Origin: Paraburkholderia tagetis
GTDB lineage: Bacteria; Pseudomonadota; Gammaproteobacteria; Burkholderiales; Burkholderiaceae
DNA length: 64,000 nucleotides
NCBI RefSeq assembly: GCF_022213065.1
Contig: NZ_JAKLJA010000003.1
Coordinates: 124,001-188,000, forward strand
Direction: 5' to 3'
The position numbers were made by a program, and so were the translations under genes. Position 1 is the first letter of the stretch. Each line of letters opens with the position of its first letter. Positions 56,763 to 64,000 of this stretch are shown here, piece after piece. Under the pieces are notes generated by a model. The model ran no database searches, had not been told where the DNA came from, and saw only the letters and a list, made by a program, of their open reading frames with translations.

Positions 56763-57545
56763 TCAGCGCCGGCCGATCAGGCTCGCGCCATAGACGAGCG
56801 CGGCGAGCGCGGTGATCCAGAAGCTCGTCGGCCAGTCGGTGTAGTAGGCGAGCGTCACGCCGATCCACGCTTGCGCGAGCGCGAACAGCGCGGCGAGCGC
56901 AAGGCCGGCGGACAAGCGCGTGGTGAGATTCTGTGCGGCGGCGGCGGGCCCCACCATCAGCGTGAAGACGAGCAGCACGCCCACGATCTGCGTGCACGCG
57001 GCCACGGCGAGCGCGGCGATGGCAAGGAACAGCACCGAGACGAGTCGCAGCGAGACACCTTTGGCCTCGGCCAGTTCCGGCTGCAACGAGGCGAACAGCA
57101 ACGGCCGCATGATGGCCGCGAGCGCGACCAGACTCGCCACGGCCAGCGTCGCAAGCACGCCGAGCGTGTCGCGGCCCACGCCGAGCACGTTGCCGAACAG
57201 CAGCGCCGTGACCTGGGTCGCGAACGACGTGAAGAAGTGCAGGAACAGCAGGCCGAAGCCGAGCGCGAGCGAGAGGATCACGCCGATCGCTACGTCGCGG
57301 CCCGCGAGCTTCTCGCCGAGCGCGCCCATCGACACGCCCGCGGCGAGCGTGAAGCCCACCATGCCCCAGATCGGCGAGATACCGAGCAGCACGGCGCCCG
57401 TGGCGCCCGTGAAGCCGACGTGCGAGAGCGCATGGCCGGCGAAGGTCTGCCCGCGCATCACCAGGAAGTAGCCGACGATGCCCGCGAGCACCGCGACGAT
57501 GCCTGACGCCGCGAAGGCGTTCACCATGAAGTCGTATTCAAGCAT
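56763..57545 (-). CDS. znuB: Zinc ABC transporter, permease
   Basis: A 260-residue ABC-3 family permease with about eight membrane segments: FLVMRGQTFAGHALSHVGFTGATGAVLLGI and LTLMVGPAAAAQNLT-type region near the C terminus are typical of ZnuB. It forms the inner-membrane channel for zinc with ZnuC. Its ATG overlaps the znuC stop by eight bases, so the two are translationally coupled. In-frame sequence upstream of 57545 only reads the znuC His-rich tail in another frame. Confidence 0.93.
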   Translation of the reverse strand: MLEYDFMVNAFAASGIVAVLAGIVGYFLVMRGQTFAGHALSHVGFTGATGAVLLGISPIWGMVGFTLAAGVSMGALGEKLAGRDVAIGVILSLALGFGLLFLHFFTSFATQVTALLFGNVLGVGRDTLGVLATLAVASLVALAAIMRPLLFASLQPELAEAKGVSLRLVSVLFLAIAALAVAACTQIVGVLLVFTLMVGPAAAAQNLTTRLSAGLALAALFALAQAWIGVTLAYYTDWPTSFWITALAALVYGASLIGRR

Positions 57546-58563
57546 CGTGTGTATGGCCGTGGGCGTTGTTGTCGTTGTTGTCCTGAGCGTGACTGTCGTG
57601 ACTGCCGTGACTGTGGCCGTGCGCGTGGCTGTGGCCATGGTCGTGCGCGTGGTCGTGCTCATGCTCGTGGTCGTGCTTCTCGACCTCGACGTCGCCCGAC
57701 ATCACGAAGATGCGGCCTTTCATGCGCATCACTTCGATGGGCGAGCCGTAGAGCCGCGAGAGCACGGGCGCGGTGATCACTTCGTCCACGCTGCCGAGCG
57801 CCGCCACGCCGTTGCCGAGATAGAGCACGCGATCGAGCGAGTTCAGGAGCGGATTGAGTTCGTGGGCCGAGAACAGCACGGCGATGCCGAGCTCGCGCTG
57901 CACGCGGCGCACGAGTTCGACCACGCCGCGCTGGTGATTCGGGTCGAGGCTGATAAGCGGCTCGTCGAGCAGCAGCAGCTTCGGGTCGCCGAGCAGGCAT
58001 TGCGCGAGCAGCAGACGCTGGCGCTCGCCGCCGGAAATCTCGGAGAGCGGGCGGTCGGCGAGCTTCGAGGCGCCCACGAGATCGAGCACGCGCGAGACGT
58101 CGGCGCGGGTGGCGGCGTCGGAGTGCGGCAGGCCCCAACGGTGGCCGTCGGCGGCCATCGCCACGAAGTCGCGCCCGCGCACGCGGCGGCTGGCGAGCGC
58201 CGTGCGCGTCTGCGGCATGTAGCCGATCTTCGCGTTGCCGCGCGCCACGGGTTCGCCTAGCACGCGAATCGCGCCGTGCGAAGCGGGCACGAGGCCGAGA
58301 ATCGCACGCATCAGCGTGGTCTTGCCAGCGCCGTTCGGTCCCAGCACGCCGATGAATTCACCCTGGTTCACCGCGAAGTTGGCGTCGCGCAGAATCGTGC
58401 GCTCGCCGAGCGTGAGCGTCACGCCCGCGAGCGTGAGCACCGGCTGCGCCGGGCGGTGTCCGTGCTGCTCGTGGTGTGCATGATGCCCGGCGGCGTGTGC
58501 TGCCGGCGCTGCCTGTGCAGCGTGGGCGGCCTGTGCTTGGGGGGAGGGCGCGGCCTCGGTCAT
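57538..58563 (-). CDS. znuC: Zinc ABC transporter, ATPase, with His-rich ends
   Basis: A 341-residue ATPase. Walker A GVLGPNGAGKTTLMRAIL, signature SEISGGERQRLLLAQ, Walker B LLLLDEPLISLD. Both ends are His-rich: HHAHHEQHGH near residue 30, and a C-terminal tail of about 45 residues of the type HDHEHEHDHAHDHGHSHAHG. ZnuC of E. coli has a modest His-rich tail; this one is longer and may buffer or sense zinc. It powers uptake through ZnuB. znuA lies 129 bases upstream on the same strand. Confidence 0.94.
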   Translation of the reverse strand: MTEAAPSPQAQAAHAAQAAPAAHAAGHHAHHEQHGHRPAQPVLTLAGVTLTLGERTILRDANFAVNQGEFIGVLGPNGAGKTTLMRAILGLVPASHGAIRVLGEPVARGNAKIGYMPQTRTALASRRVRGRDFVAMAADGHRWGLPHSDAATRADVSRVLDLVGASKLADRPLSEISGGERQRLLLAQCLLGDPKLLLLDEPLISLDPNHQRGVVELVRRVQRELGIAVLFSAHELNPLLNSLDRVLYLGNGVAALGSVDEVITAPVLSRLYGSPIEVMRMKGRIFVMSGDVEVEKHDHEHEHDHAHDHGHSHAHGHSHGSHDSHAQDNNDNNAHGHTHDA

Positions 58564-58692
58564 CGCTTCTGTTCCCTGCTGTGGACTGCGTTGTTGGGAC
58601 CCGCTGTGGCTTGCTGCGGCCTGCTGGGGGATTGCCGGGGCGCTGCACTGTCATTCTGCGGCGTTGCCGTGCCCCCCTGTGCGGCGACGGTT

Positions 58693-59730
58693 TTATTTTT
58701 GTGCGAGGGCCTTCGCCAACGCATCGAGCTGACCGAGCATCCATTGCTGGAAGCTCACGCCGGCGGGCTGCGTCTCGGTCACGCTCAGCGCCGGCACCTT
58801 CGATTGCTGCGCGATGCCCAGCATGCGCCGCGTGAGCGCTTCCGTCGCCTGGCTGTTGTAGATCAGCACGCGCACCCGGCGCTCGCGCAGGTCGCGCTCG
58901 AAGCCGGCAATATCCGATGCGCTGGCCTCGGTGTCGTTCATCGCCGCCATCTGGAAGCGCAGGTTGCGCATGTCGAGCCCAATCGCATCCGACATGTAGC
59001 CGAACACCGGCTCGGTCGCCGTCACGGGCTGGCCCTTGTACTGCGCGCGCAGCGCCGCGACTTTGTCGTCGAGCGGCTTGAGCGAGCCGAGAAAAGTCGC
59101 CAGGTTGGCATCGTACACGCTCTTGTGCGCCGGATCGGCCGTGCCGAGGGCGGCGCTCACGGCGCGCGCGACGGCGGGCATGGTCCGCGGGTCGTACCAG
59201 AGATGCGGATTGTCGCCGGGCTTCTTGCCGACCAGATTCGCCGCCACGACGATCGCGCGCTGGCGGCTCCCGCTGCCCCCGCTGCCATCACCACTGCTAT
59301 TGCCGGTCGCGGCGAGCAGTTTGGTCATCCACGGGTCGTAGTCGGCGCCGTTGTAGACCACGAGGCGGGCATGCTGCAGCGCGCGCGCCGTCTTCGGGCT
59401 CGCTTCGAAGAGATGCGGGTCCTGGTCGGGGTTGCTCAGGATGCTCGTCACGTTCACGTAGGCGCCGCCGATCTGCTTGACCACGTCGCCATAGAAGTTT
59501 TCCGCCGCGACGACGGGCAGGGCGGCGTTCGGCGCGTCCGCCGCATGGGCGGCTTCGCTCGGGCCGAGTAGTGCACCGATAAGCGTACCGACAAGCGCAC
59601 CGAAAATTGCGCCGCGCGAGAGCCATGTCGCCACGGCTGGCATGGCGGCGCGCTTGAGTGCAGCGGCGGCTTGAGCAAGCCGGCCGGGCAGACGCTCAGT
59701 CATGCGGGCTGCACGGGTAATGGCGGGCAT
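58693..59730 (-). CDS. znuA: Zinc ABC transporter, periplasmic binding protein
   Basis: A 345-residue cluster A-I binding protein. Signal region with hydrophobic GAIFGALVGTLIGALLGPSEAAHA, whose Gly-Ala-Leu repeats come from 12-base tandem units at 59570-59605. Metal ligands are in NPDQDPHLFEASP (His), GDNPHLWYDP (His) and ATEPVFGYMS, where many family members have a His; the usual His-rich loop is replaced by GNSSGDGSGGSGS. AAGGA lies 8 bases before the ATG at 59730. First gene of znuA-znuC-znuB. Manganese or another metal cannot be excluded for cluster A-I proteins, but neighbours favour zinc. Confidence 0.9.
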   Translation of the reverse strand: MPAITRAARMTERLPGRLAQAAAALKRAAMPAVATWLSRGAIFGALVGTLIGALLGPSEAAHAADAPNAALPVVAAENFYGDVVKQIGGAYVNVTSILSNPDQDPHLFEASPKTARALQHARLVVYNGADYDPWMTKLLAATGNSSGDGSGGSGSRQRAIVVAANLVGKKPGDNPHLWYDPRTMPAVARAVSAALGTADPAHKSVYDANLATFLGSLKPLDDKVAALRAQYKGQPVTATEPVFGYMSDAIGLDMRNLRFQMAAMNDTEASASDIAGFERDLRERRVRVLIYNSQATEALTRRMLGIAQQSKVPALSVTETQPAGVSFQQWMLGQLDALAKALAQK

Positions 59731-59830
59731 GGTTCTATCCTTGAACGAGGCGGGCGTGGGAGCGTAGCTTGAATCGCATGCGAGCGGAGTCGCGAGGCGC
59801 CTGGAGGTGCAAAATTCCGTCAAGGCGCGA

Positions 59831-59845
59831 TGATATAACGTATCA
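59831..59845 (-). promoter_or_regulatory. Zur-like palindrome upstream of znuA
   Basis: TGATA (59831-59835), TAACG, TATCA (59841-59845): an inverted repeat resembling the TGATATNNTATCA-type core of Zur sites, about 100 bases before znuA and in an AT-rich spot that would suit a promoter. No zur gene is in the window. Confidence 0.55.
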
Positions 59846-59941
59846 CCTCGGTTGGCGAGCCAGCTCATCCACCTATATCGTCGGGCGGGTCGTCCATGTG
59901 CGCCGCACCATCGAAATCTCGTCCAATCGCGTTTGTTCGCC

Positions 59942-59995
59942 TTGACATGCAAGCGTCCGTGACCGATCATTCGATCACCAACAGAGCAAATGCTC
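59942..59995 (+). promoter_or_regulatory. Promoter and inverted repeat of the polyol operon
   Basis: TTGACA (59942-59947), 17 bases, GATCAT (59965-59970): a good -35 and a fair -10 for the smo operon. Just downstream GAGCA-AA-TGCTC (59984-59995) is a perfect inverted repeat covering the likely transcript start, a typical operator position. No regulator gene lies within the window on this side. Confidence 0.6.
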
Positions 59996-60072
59996 ATTCA
60001 TCGAGCGATAGTTCATGTGGCTGCCAGTGACAGAGCATCGGCGGCTCGAAGAACGCAAATGGAGACAACCCT

Positions 60073-60876
60073 GTGGCACATTCCGCGCACCCGGCGGCAG
60101 GACGTTTGCAGGACAAAGTGGCCGTGCTCACCGGCGCGGCGAGCGGTATCGGCGAGGCGGTCGCAAGGCGCTATCTGGACGAAGGCGCGCGTTGCGTGCT
60201 GGTCGACGTGAAGCCGGCCGACGCCATCGCCCCGGCGCTGGCCGCTGAGTTTCCCGAACATGTGCTCGCTCTCACCGCGGATGTCACGCGCCGCGAAGAC
60301 ATCGAGCGCATCGTCGCGAGTACGGTCGAGCGCTTCGGCCGCATCGACATTCTTTTCAATAATGCGGCGCTCTTCGACATGCGCCCGCTGCTCGACGAAT
60401 CCTGGGACATCTACGATCGACTCTTCGCCGTGAACGTGAAGGGTCTGTTCTTTCTGATGCAGGCGGTCGCGCGCCGCATGGTCGAGCAGGGGCAGGGCGG
60501 CAAGATCATCAACATGTCGTCGCAGGCGGGCCGGCGCGGCGAGGCGCTCGTTTCGCACTACTGTGCAAGCAAGGCGGCGGTGCTGAGCTACACGCAGTCG
60601 GCGGCACTCGCGCTCGCGCCACACAAGATCAACGTGAACGGCATTGCGCCGGGCGTGGTCGACACGCCGATGTGGGACCAGGTGGACGCGCTCTTCGCGC
60701 GCTACGAGCACCGGCCCCTGGGCGAGAAGAAGCGGCTCGTGGGGGAGGAAGTGCCGCTCGGCCGCATGGGCTTGCCCGAGGATCTCACCGGCGCGGCGCT
60801 TTTTCTCGCCTCCGCCGACGCCGATTACATCACCGCGCAGACCCTCAACGTCGACGGCGGAAACTGGATGAGCTGA
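60073..60876 (+). CDS. smoS: Sorbitol dehydrogenase (L-iditol 2-dehydrogenase), SDR family
   Basis: A 267-residue short-chain dehydrogenase. NAD site TGAASGIGEAVARRYL, NNAA, and catalytic Ser-Tyr-Lys in NMSSQAGRRGEALVSHYCASKAAV. The segments SQAGRRGEALV, NVNGIAPGVVDTPMWDQVD, GEKKRLVGEEVPLGRMG and TLNVDGGNWMS closely follow SmoS of Rhodobacter, which oxidises sorbitol to fructose and galactitol to tagatose. GTG start at 60073 with GGAG eight bases upstream. First gene of the operon, 87 bases before smoE. Confidence 0.93.
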   Translation: MAHSAHPAAGRLQDKVAVLTGAASGIGEAVARRYLDEGARCVLVDVKPADAIAPALAAEFPEHVLALTADVTRREDIERIVASTVERFGRIDILFNNAALFDMRPLLDESWDIYDRLFAVNVKGLFFLMQAVARRMVEQGQGGKIINMSSQAGRRGEALVSHYCASKAAVLSYTQSAALALAPHKINVNGIAPGVVDTPMWDQVDALFARYEHRPLGEKKRLVGEEVPLGRMGLPEDLTGAALFLASADADYITAQTLNVDGGNWMS

Positions 60877-60963
60877 AAGCCTTCCGGCGCGTTCTGGCGC
60901 GTTCCGGCGACTTTAACCCAGCAGCAGGACATAACGCAGCAAACAAGGAAAGGAGACAACGCC

Positions 60964-62298
60964 ATGAAACCAGCCATGCGGAGCGTCGCCTGGCGCCTGG
61001 GCCGCGCGACGAGCGCGCTCGCCCTCGTTGCCGCGGCGGGTGCGGTGCACGCGCAGACCGTCACGATCGCGATGTTGAACAACCCGGACATGCTCGAGCT
61101 GAAGAAGATTTCGCCGGCTTTCGAAAAGGCCAATCCGGGCATCAAGCTGAACTGGGTGATTCTCGAGGAGAACGTGCTGCGCCAGCGCGCCACGACGGAT
61201 ATCACGACCAACAGCGGCCAGTTCGACGTGATGATGATCGGCACCTATGAGGCGCCGCAATGGGGCAAGCGCGGCTGGCTCGCGCCGATGACGAACCTGC
61301 CCGCCGACTACGACCTGAACGATGTGGTGAAAACGGCGCGCGATGGTCTTTCATACAACGGCACGCTGTACGCGCTGCCGTTCTACGTCGAAAGCTCGAT
61401 GACGTACTACCGCAAGGATCTGTTCGCGGCGAAGGGCCTGACGATGCCCGAGCAGCCGACTTACGACCAGATCAAGACGTTCGCCGACAAGCTCAACGAC
61501 CCGTCCAAGGGCACCTACGGCATTTGCCTGCGCGGCAAGGCCGGCTGGGGCGAGAACATGGCCTATGTGACGACGGTCGTGAACACCTTTGGCGGCCGCT
61601 GGTTCGACGAGAAGTGGCACGCCCAGCTGACTTCGCCCGAGTGGAAGAAGGCGGTCACGTTCTATGTCGATCTGCTGAAGAAGGACGGCCCTCCGGGAGC
61701 GAGCTCCAACGGCTTCAACGAGAACCTTACGCTGATGTCGTCGGGCAAGTGCGCGATGTGGATCGATGCTACGGTCGCGGCGGGCATTCTCTACAACAAG
61801 CAGCAGTCGCAGGTGGCCGACAAGATCGGCTTCGCGGCGGCGCCGACCGAGGCCACCCCGAACGGCTCGCACTGGCTGTGGTCGTGGGCGCTCGCGATTC
61901 CGAAGTCGTCGAAGTCGCAGGATGCCGCGAAGAAGTTCATCGAGTGGTCGACCTCGAAGCAATACATCGAGCTGGTCGCGAAGGACGAGGGCTGGGCCTC
62001 GGTGCCGTCGGGCACGCGCGTCTCGACCTACCAGAACCCCGAGTACAAGAAGGCCGCGCCGTTTTCGGACTTCGTGCTGAAGGCGATCCAGAGCGCCGAC
62101 CCGACGCACCCGACTGCCAAGCCGGTGCCGTACACGGGTGTCCAGTTCGTCGGTATTCCTGAGTTCCAGTCGTTCGGCACGGTCGTGGGCCAGAGCATCG
62201 CCGGTGCCGTGGCGGGCCAGATGAGCGTCGATCAGGCGCTCGCCGCCGGCAACGCCACCGCCGAGCGCGCCGTGAAGCAGGCCGGTTACCAGAAATAG
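60964..62298 (+). CDS. smoE: Sorbitol/mannitol ABC transporter, substrate-binding protein
   Basis: A 444-residue family 1 extracellular solute-binding protein. Signal peptide ATSALALVAAAGAVHAQ, then TVTIAMLNNPDMLELKKISPAFEKANPGIKLNWVILEENVLRQR and DVMMIGTYEAPQWGKRGWLAPM, which resemble SmoE of polyol transporters. Tryptophan- and tyrosine-rich ligand segments (KAGWGENMAYVTTVVNTFGGRWFD) suit a sugar alcohol. AAGGAG lies 8-12 bases before the ATG. A stem-loop separates it from the permease genes. Confidence 0.92.
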   Translation: MKPAMRSVAWRLGRATSALALVAAAGAVHAQTVTIAMLNNPDMLELKKISPAFEKANPGIKLNWVILEENVLRQRATTDITTNSGQFDVMMIGTYEAPQWGKRGWLAPMTNLPADYDLNDVVKTARDGLSYNGTLYALPFYVESSMTYYRKDLFAAKGLTMPEQPTYDQIKTFADKLNDPSKGTYGICLRGKAGWGENMAYVTTVVNTFGGRWFDEKWHAQLTSPEWKKAVTFYVDLLKKDGPPGASSNGFNENLTLMSSGKCAMWIDATVAAGILYNKQQSQVADKIGFAAAPTEATPNGSHWLWSWALAIPKSSKSQDAAKKFIEWSTSKQYIELVAKDEGWASVPSGTRVSTYQNPEYKKAAPFSDFVLKAIQSADPTHPTAKPVPYTGVQFVGIPEFQSFGTVVGQSIAGAVAGQMSVDQALAAGNATAERAVKQAGYQK

Positions 62299-62396
62299 GC
62301 GTAGAAGTAAGCGCCGAAGTAAGCGCAGCAAGTCACTGCACTCCAGCGCACCGGCAGTAGCAGTGCAGTAGAAGCGAAGGGCGCGCCGGGCCGCAC

Positions 62397-62437
62397 GGCA
62401 CGGCGCCCCTCTCGCGAAGCAGATGCGGCGCCGTGCC
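62397..62437 (+). other. Intercistronic stem-loop between smoE and smoF
   Basis: GGCACGGCGCC (62397-62407) pairs perfectly with GGCGCCGTGCC (62427-62437) around a 19-base loop; no T run follows. Such stems after binding-protein genes often protect the upstream mRNA and keep the binding protein in excess over the permease. Just before it, GAAGTAAGCGCC-type 12-base units are duplicated (about 62304-62328). Confidence 0.65.
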
Positions 62438-62471
62438 CTGAGCTGCCGCGTAACAGAGAAGGGTGGTCCTC

Positions 62472-63416
62472 ATGCGTCATCTCCATCTTCCCATGCCCCT
62501 GTTCAATAATCGAGCGCGAGCGCCTAAGCCGCAGCGCGTGGAGACGCGCCGTTCGGCGTCGCGCTGGCTGGTCTCGCCGTCTGTCGCGGTTTTGCTGCTG
62601 TGGATGACGATTCCACTCGCGATGACGATCTGGTATTCGTTCACGCGCTACAACCTGCTCAATCCCGATCTCAAGGGCTTCGCGGGCTTCGACAACTACA
62701 CGTTCCTCGTCACCGACCCGTCGTTCTGGCCGTCGATCTTCCACACGGTGGAGCTAATCGTGGCGGTGCTCGTGATCACCGTGGTCGGCGGCGTGCTGAT
62801 GGCGGTGCTGTTCGACCGCAAGTTCGTCGGGCAGGGCGTGGCGCGCCTCTTCGCCATCGCGCCGTTCTTCGTGATGCCCACGGTTTCCGCGCTGATCTGG
62901 AAGAACATGATCCTGCATCCGGTGTACGGCCTCGTGGCCATCGCGATGCGCGCGATGGGCATGACGCCCATCGACTGGTTCGCCAACTATCCGCTCACCG
63001 CGGTCATCATGATCGTGGCGTGGCAGTGGCTGCCGTTCGCTTTCCTGATTCTCTTCACGGCGATCCAGTCGCTCGACCAGGAGCAGAAGGAAGCGGCGAA
63101 GATCGACGGCGCTGGCGCGATCGCCATGTTCTTCTACATCACGCTGCCGCACCTGCGCCGCGCGATTGCCGTGGTGGTGATGATGGAGAGCATTTTCCTG
63201 CTGTCGATTTTCGCGGAGATCTATACGACCACGAGCGGCGGTCCCGGCAACGCGACCACCAACCTCACTTACCTGATCTACTCGATGGGCCTGCAGCAGT
63301 TCGACGTGGGCATCGCGTCGGCGGGCGGCATTCTGGCCGTCGTGCTCGCGAACATCGTGTCGTTCTTCCTCGTGCGCATGCTCGCGCGCAACCTCAAAGG
63401 GGAGTATGAAAAATGA
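62472..63416 (+). CDS. smoF: Sorbitol/mannitol ABC transporter, permease 1
   Basis: A 314-residue MalF-type permease with six membrane segments: PSVAVLLLWMTIPLAMTIWYSFTRYNLL at the start and the cytoplasmic EAA loop QKEAAKIDGAGAIAMFFYITLPHLRRAI near 215-240. It forms the channel with SmoG. Start ATG 62472; a GTG at 62463 is three codons earlier. Its stop overlaps the smoG start (ATGA). Confidence 0.92.
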   Translation: MRHLHLPMPLFNNRARAPKPQRVETRRSASRWLVSPSVAVLLLWMTIPLAMTIWYSFTRYNLLNPDLKGFAGFDNYTFLVTDPSFWPSIFHTVELIVAVLVITVVGGVLMAVLFDRKFVGQGVARLFAIAPFFVMPTVSALIWKNMILHPVYGLVAIAMRAMGMTPIDWFANYPLTAVIMIVAWQWLPFAFLILFTAIQSLDQEQKEAAKIDGAGAIAMFFYITLPHLRRAIAVVVMMESIFLLSIFAEIYTTTSGGPGNATTNLTYLIYSMGLQQFDVGIASAGGILAVVLANIVSFFLVRMLARNLKGEYEK

Positions 63417-64000
63417 GCCAGGTTACCGCTTCGCCCGTTCGCGCACCCGAGTCTCCGCACGCCGTCAACCGCTCCTCGCCGCTCCAGTTCATCGGGCGCG
63501 TCGTGCCGGGGCTGCTTGCATGGATCATCGCGCTCGCGCTGTTCTTCCCGATCTTCTGGATGACGATCACGGCATTCAAGACCGAGCAGCAGGCGTATGT
63601 CCCGTCGCTGTTCTTCATCCCGACGCTCGACAGCTTCCGCGAGGTCTTCGCGCGCAGCAACTACTTCGCGTTCGCCTGGAATTCGGTGCTGATCTCGGCG
63701 GGCGTGACCGTCGTCTGCCTGATTCTCGCCGTGCCCGCGGCCTACGCGATGGCGTTCTTCCCGAACCGGCGCACGCAGGGGATTCTCCTGTGGATGCTCT
63801 CCACGAAGATGATGCCTTCGGTGGGCGTGCTCGTGCCGATCTACCTCTTGTGGAAGAACTCCGGGCTGCTCGACACCGTGAGCGGGCTCGTGATCGTCTA
63901 CACGCTCATCAATCTGCCGATTGCGGTGTGGATGGCCTACACGTACTTCAACGAGATTCCCAAGGACATTCTCGAAGCCGGGCGCATGGACGGCGCGGCC
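63413..64000 (+). CDS. smoG: Sorbitol/mannitol ABC transporter, permease 2 (cut by window end)
   Basis: Starts at ATG 63413, overlapping the smoF stop by four bases, and leaves the window after 196 codons. VVPGLLAWIIALALFFPIFWMTITAFKTEQQAYV, the core segments FAWNSVLISAGVTVVCLILAVPAAYAMAFFP and the beginning of the EAA loop (LEAGRMDGAA at the very end) mark a MalG-type permease. The ATPase gene and perhaps a mannitol dehydrogenase should follow outside. Confidence 0.9.
   Translation, partial: MSQVTASPVRAPESPHAVNRSSPLQFIGRVVPGLLAWIIALALFFPIFWMTITAFKTEQQAYVPSLFFIPTLDSFREVFARSNYFAFAWNSVLISAGVTVVCLILAVPAAYAMAFFPNRRTQGILLWMLSTKMMPSVGVLVPIYLLWKNSGLLDTVSGLVIVYTLINLPIAVWMAYTYFNEIPKDILEAGRMDGAA

Overview
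The window is ordinary chromosomal DNA of a high-GC Burkholderiaceae bacterium, most probably Paraburkholderia, Caballeronia or Burkholderia. Evidence is the very high GC at third codon positions, the gene families, and orders typical of this group: recA-recX, sucCD, pilin-pglL-moaC-bepA, pgk-pyk-fbaA-purC-purE-purK-sua5, and a TetR/RND efflux locus of the BpeAB-OprB type. I see no phage, insertion sequence, CRISPR array or rRNA operon.

Layout. 1-1280: the 5' part of dgoD (D-galactonate dehydratase), a divergent FadR/GntR regulator and a tRNA-Met. 1372-5908: an MHS-type MFS transporter and a TctD/TctE-like two-component pair, reading away from recA. 6071-12198: a LexA box, recA, recX, a DUF2889 protein, sucCD and a TerC-family membrane protein. 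12379-18117: a type IV pilin-like protein, the O-oligosaccharyltransferase pglL, moaC and the M48 protease bepA. 18166-22416 (minus strand): a conserved hypothetical, a YheT-type hydrolase, an NTF2-like protein, waaF (LPS heptosyltransferase) and a small zinc-finger protein. 23001-31675: glycolysis (pgk, pyk, fbaA), purine synthesis (purC, purE, purK) and the tRNA-modification gene sua5. 31814-35856 (minus): an SGNH-hydrolase lipoprotein, a sterol-desaturase fragment and dacB (PBP4).

36412-41049: a QseBC/PmrAB-like two-component system followed by a DegP/MucD protease whose promoter carries a PmrA/QseB-type box, then a secreted repeat protein. 41316-44429: DUF427, CoxG-like, AraC/GlxA-like and cysteine hydrolase genes. 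44508-51699: a TetR repressor and a three-gene RND efflux operon with an AcrR-like operator between them. 51903-56644: an NCS2 purine/uracil permease, xylulokinase, a remnant of glutathione-dependent formaldehyde dehydrogenase, and fghA. 56763-59730 (minus): znuB, znuC and znuA (zinc uptake). 60073-64000: a sorbitol/polyol operon smoS-smoE-smoF-smoG that runs off the end of the window.

The gene content is mostly housekeeping and envelope stress. The most unusual property is not one gene. Short tandem repeats, mostly 9-12 bp, recur in at least fifteen unrelated places, both between genes and in phase inside linkers, where they lengthen low-complexity tails and loops. Other points of interest are two decayed genes (frmA and a sterol desaturase), a regulator with no canonical start near its conserved N terminus, and several well-formed operator palindromes.
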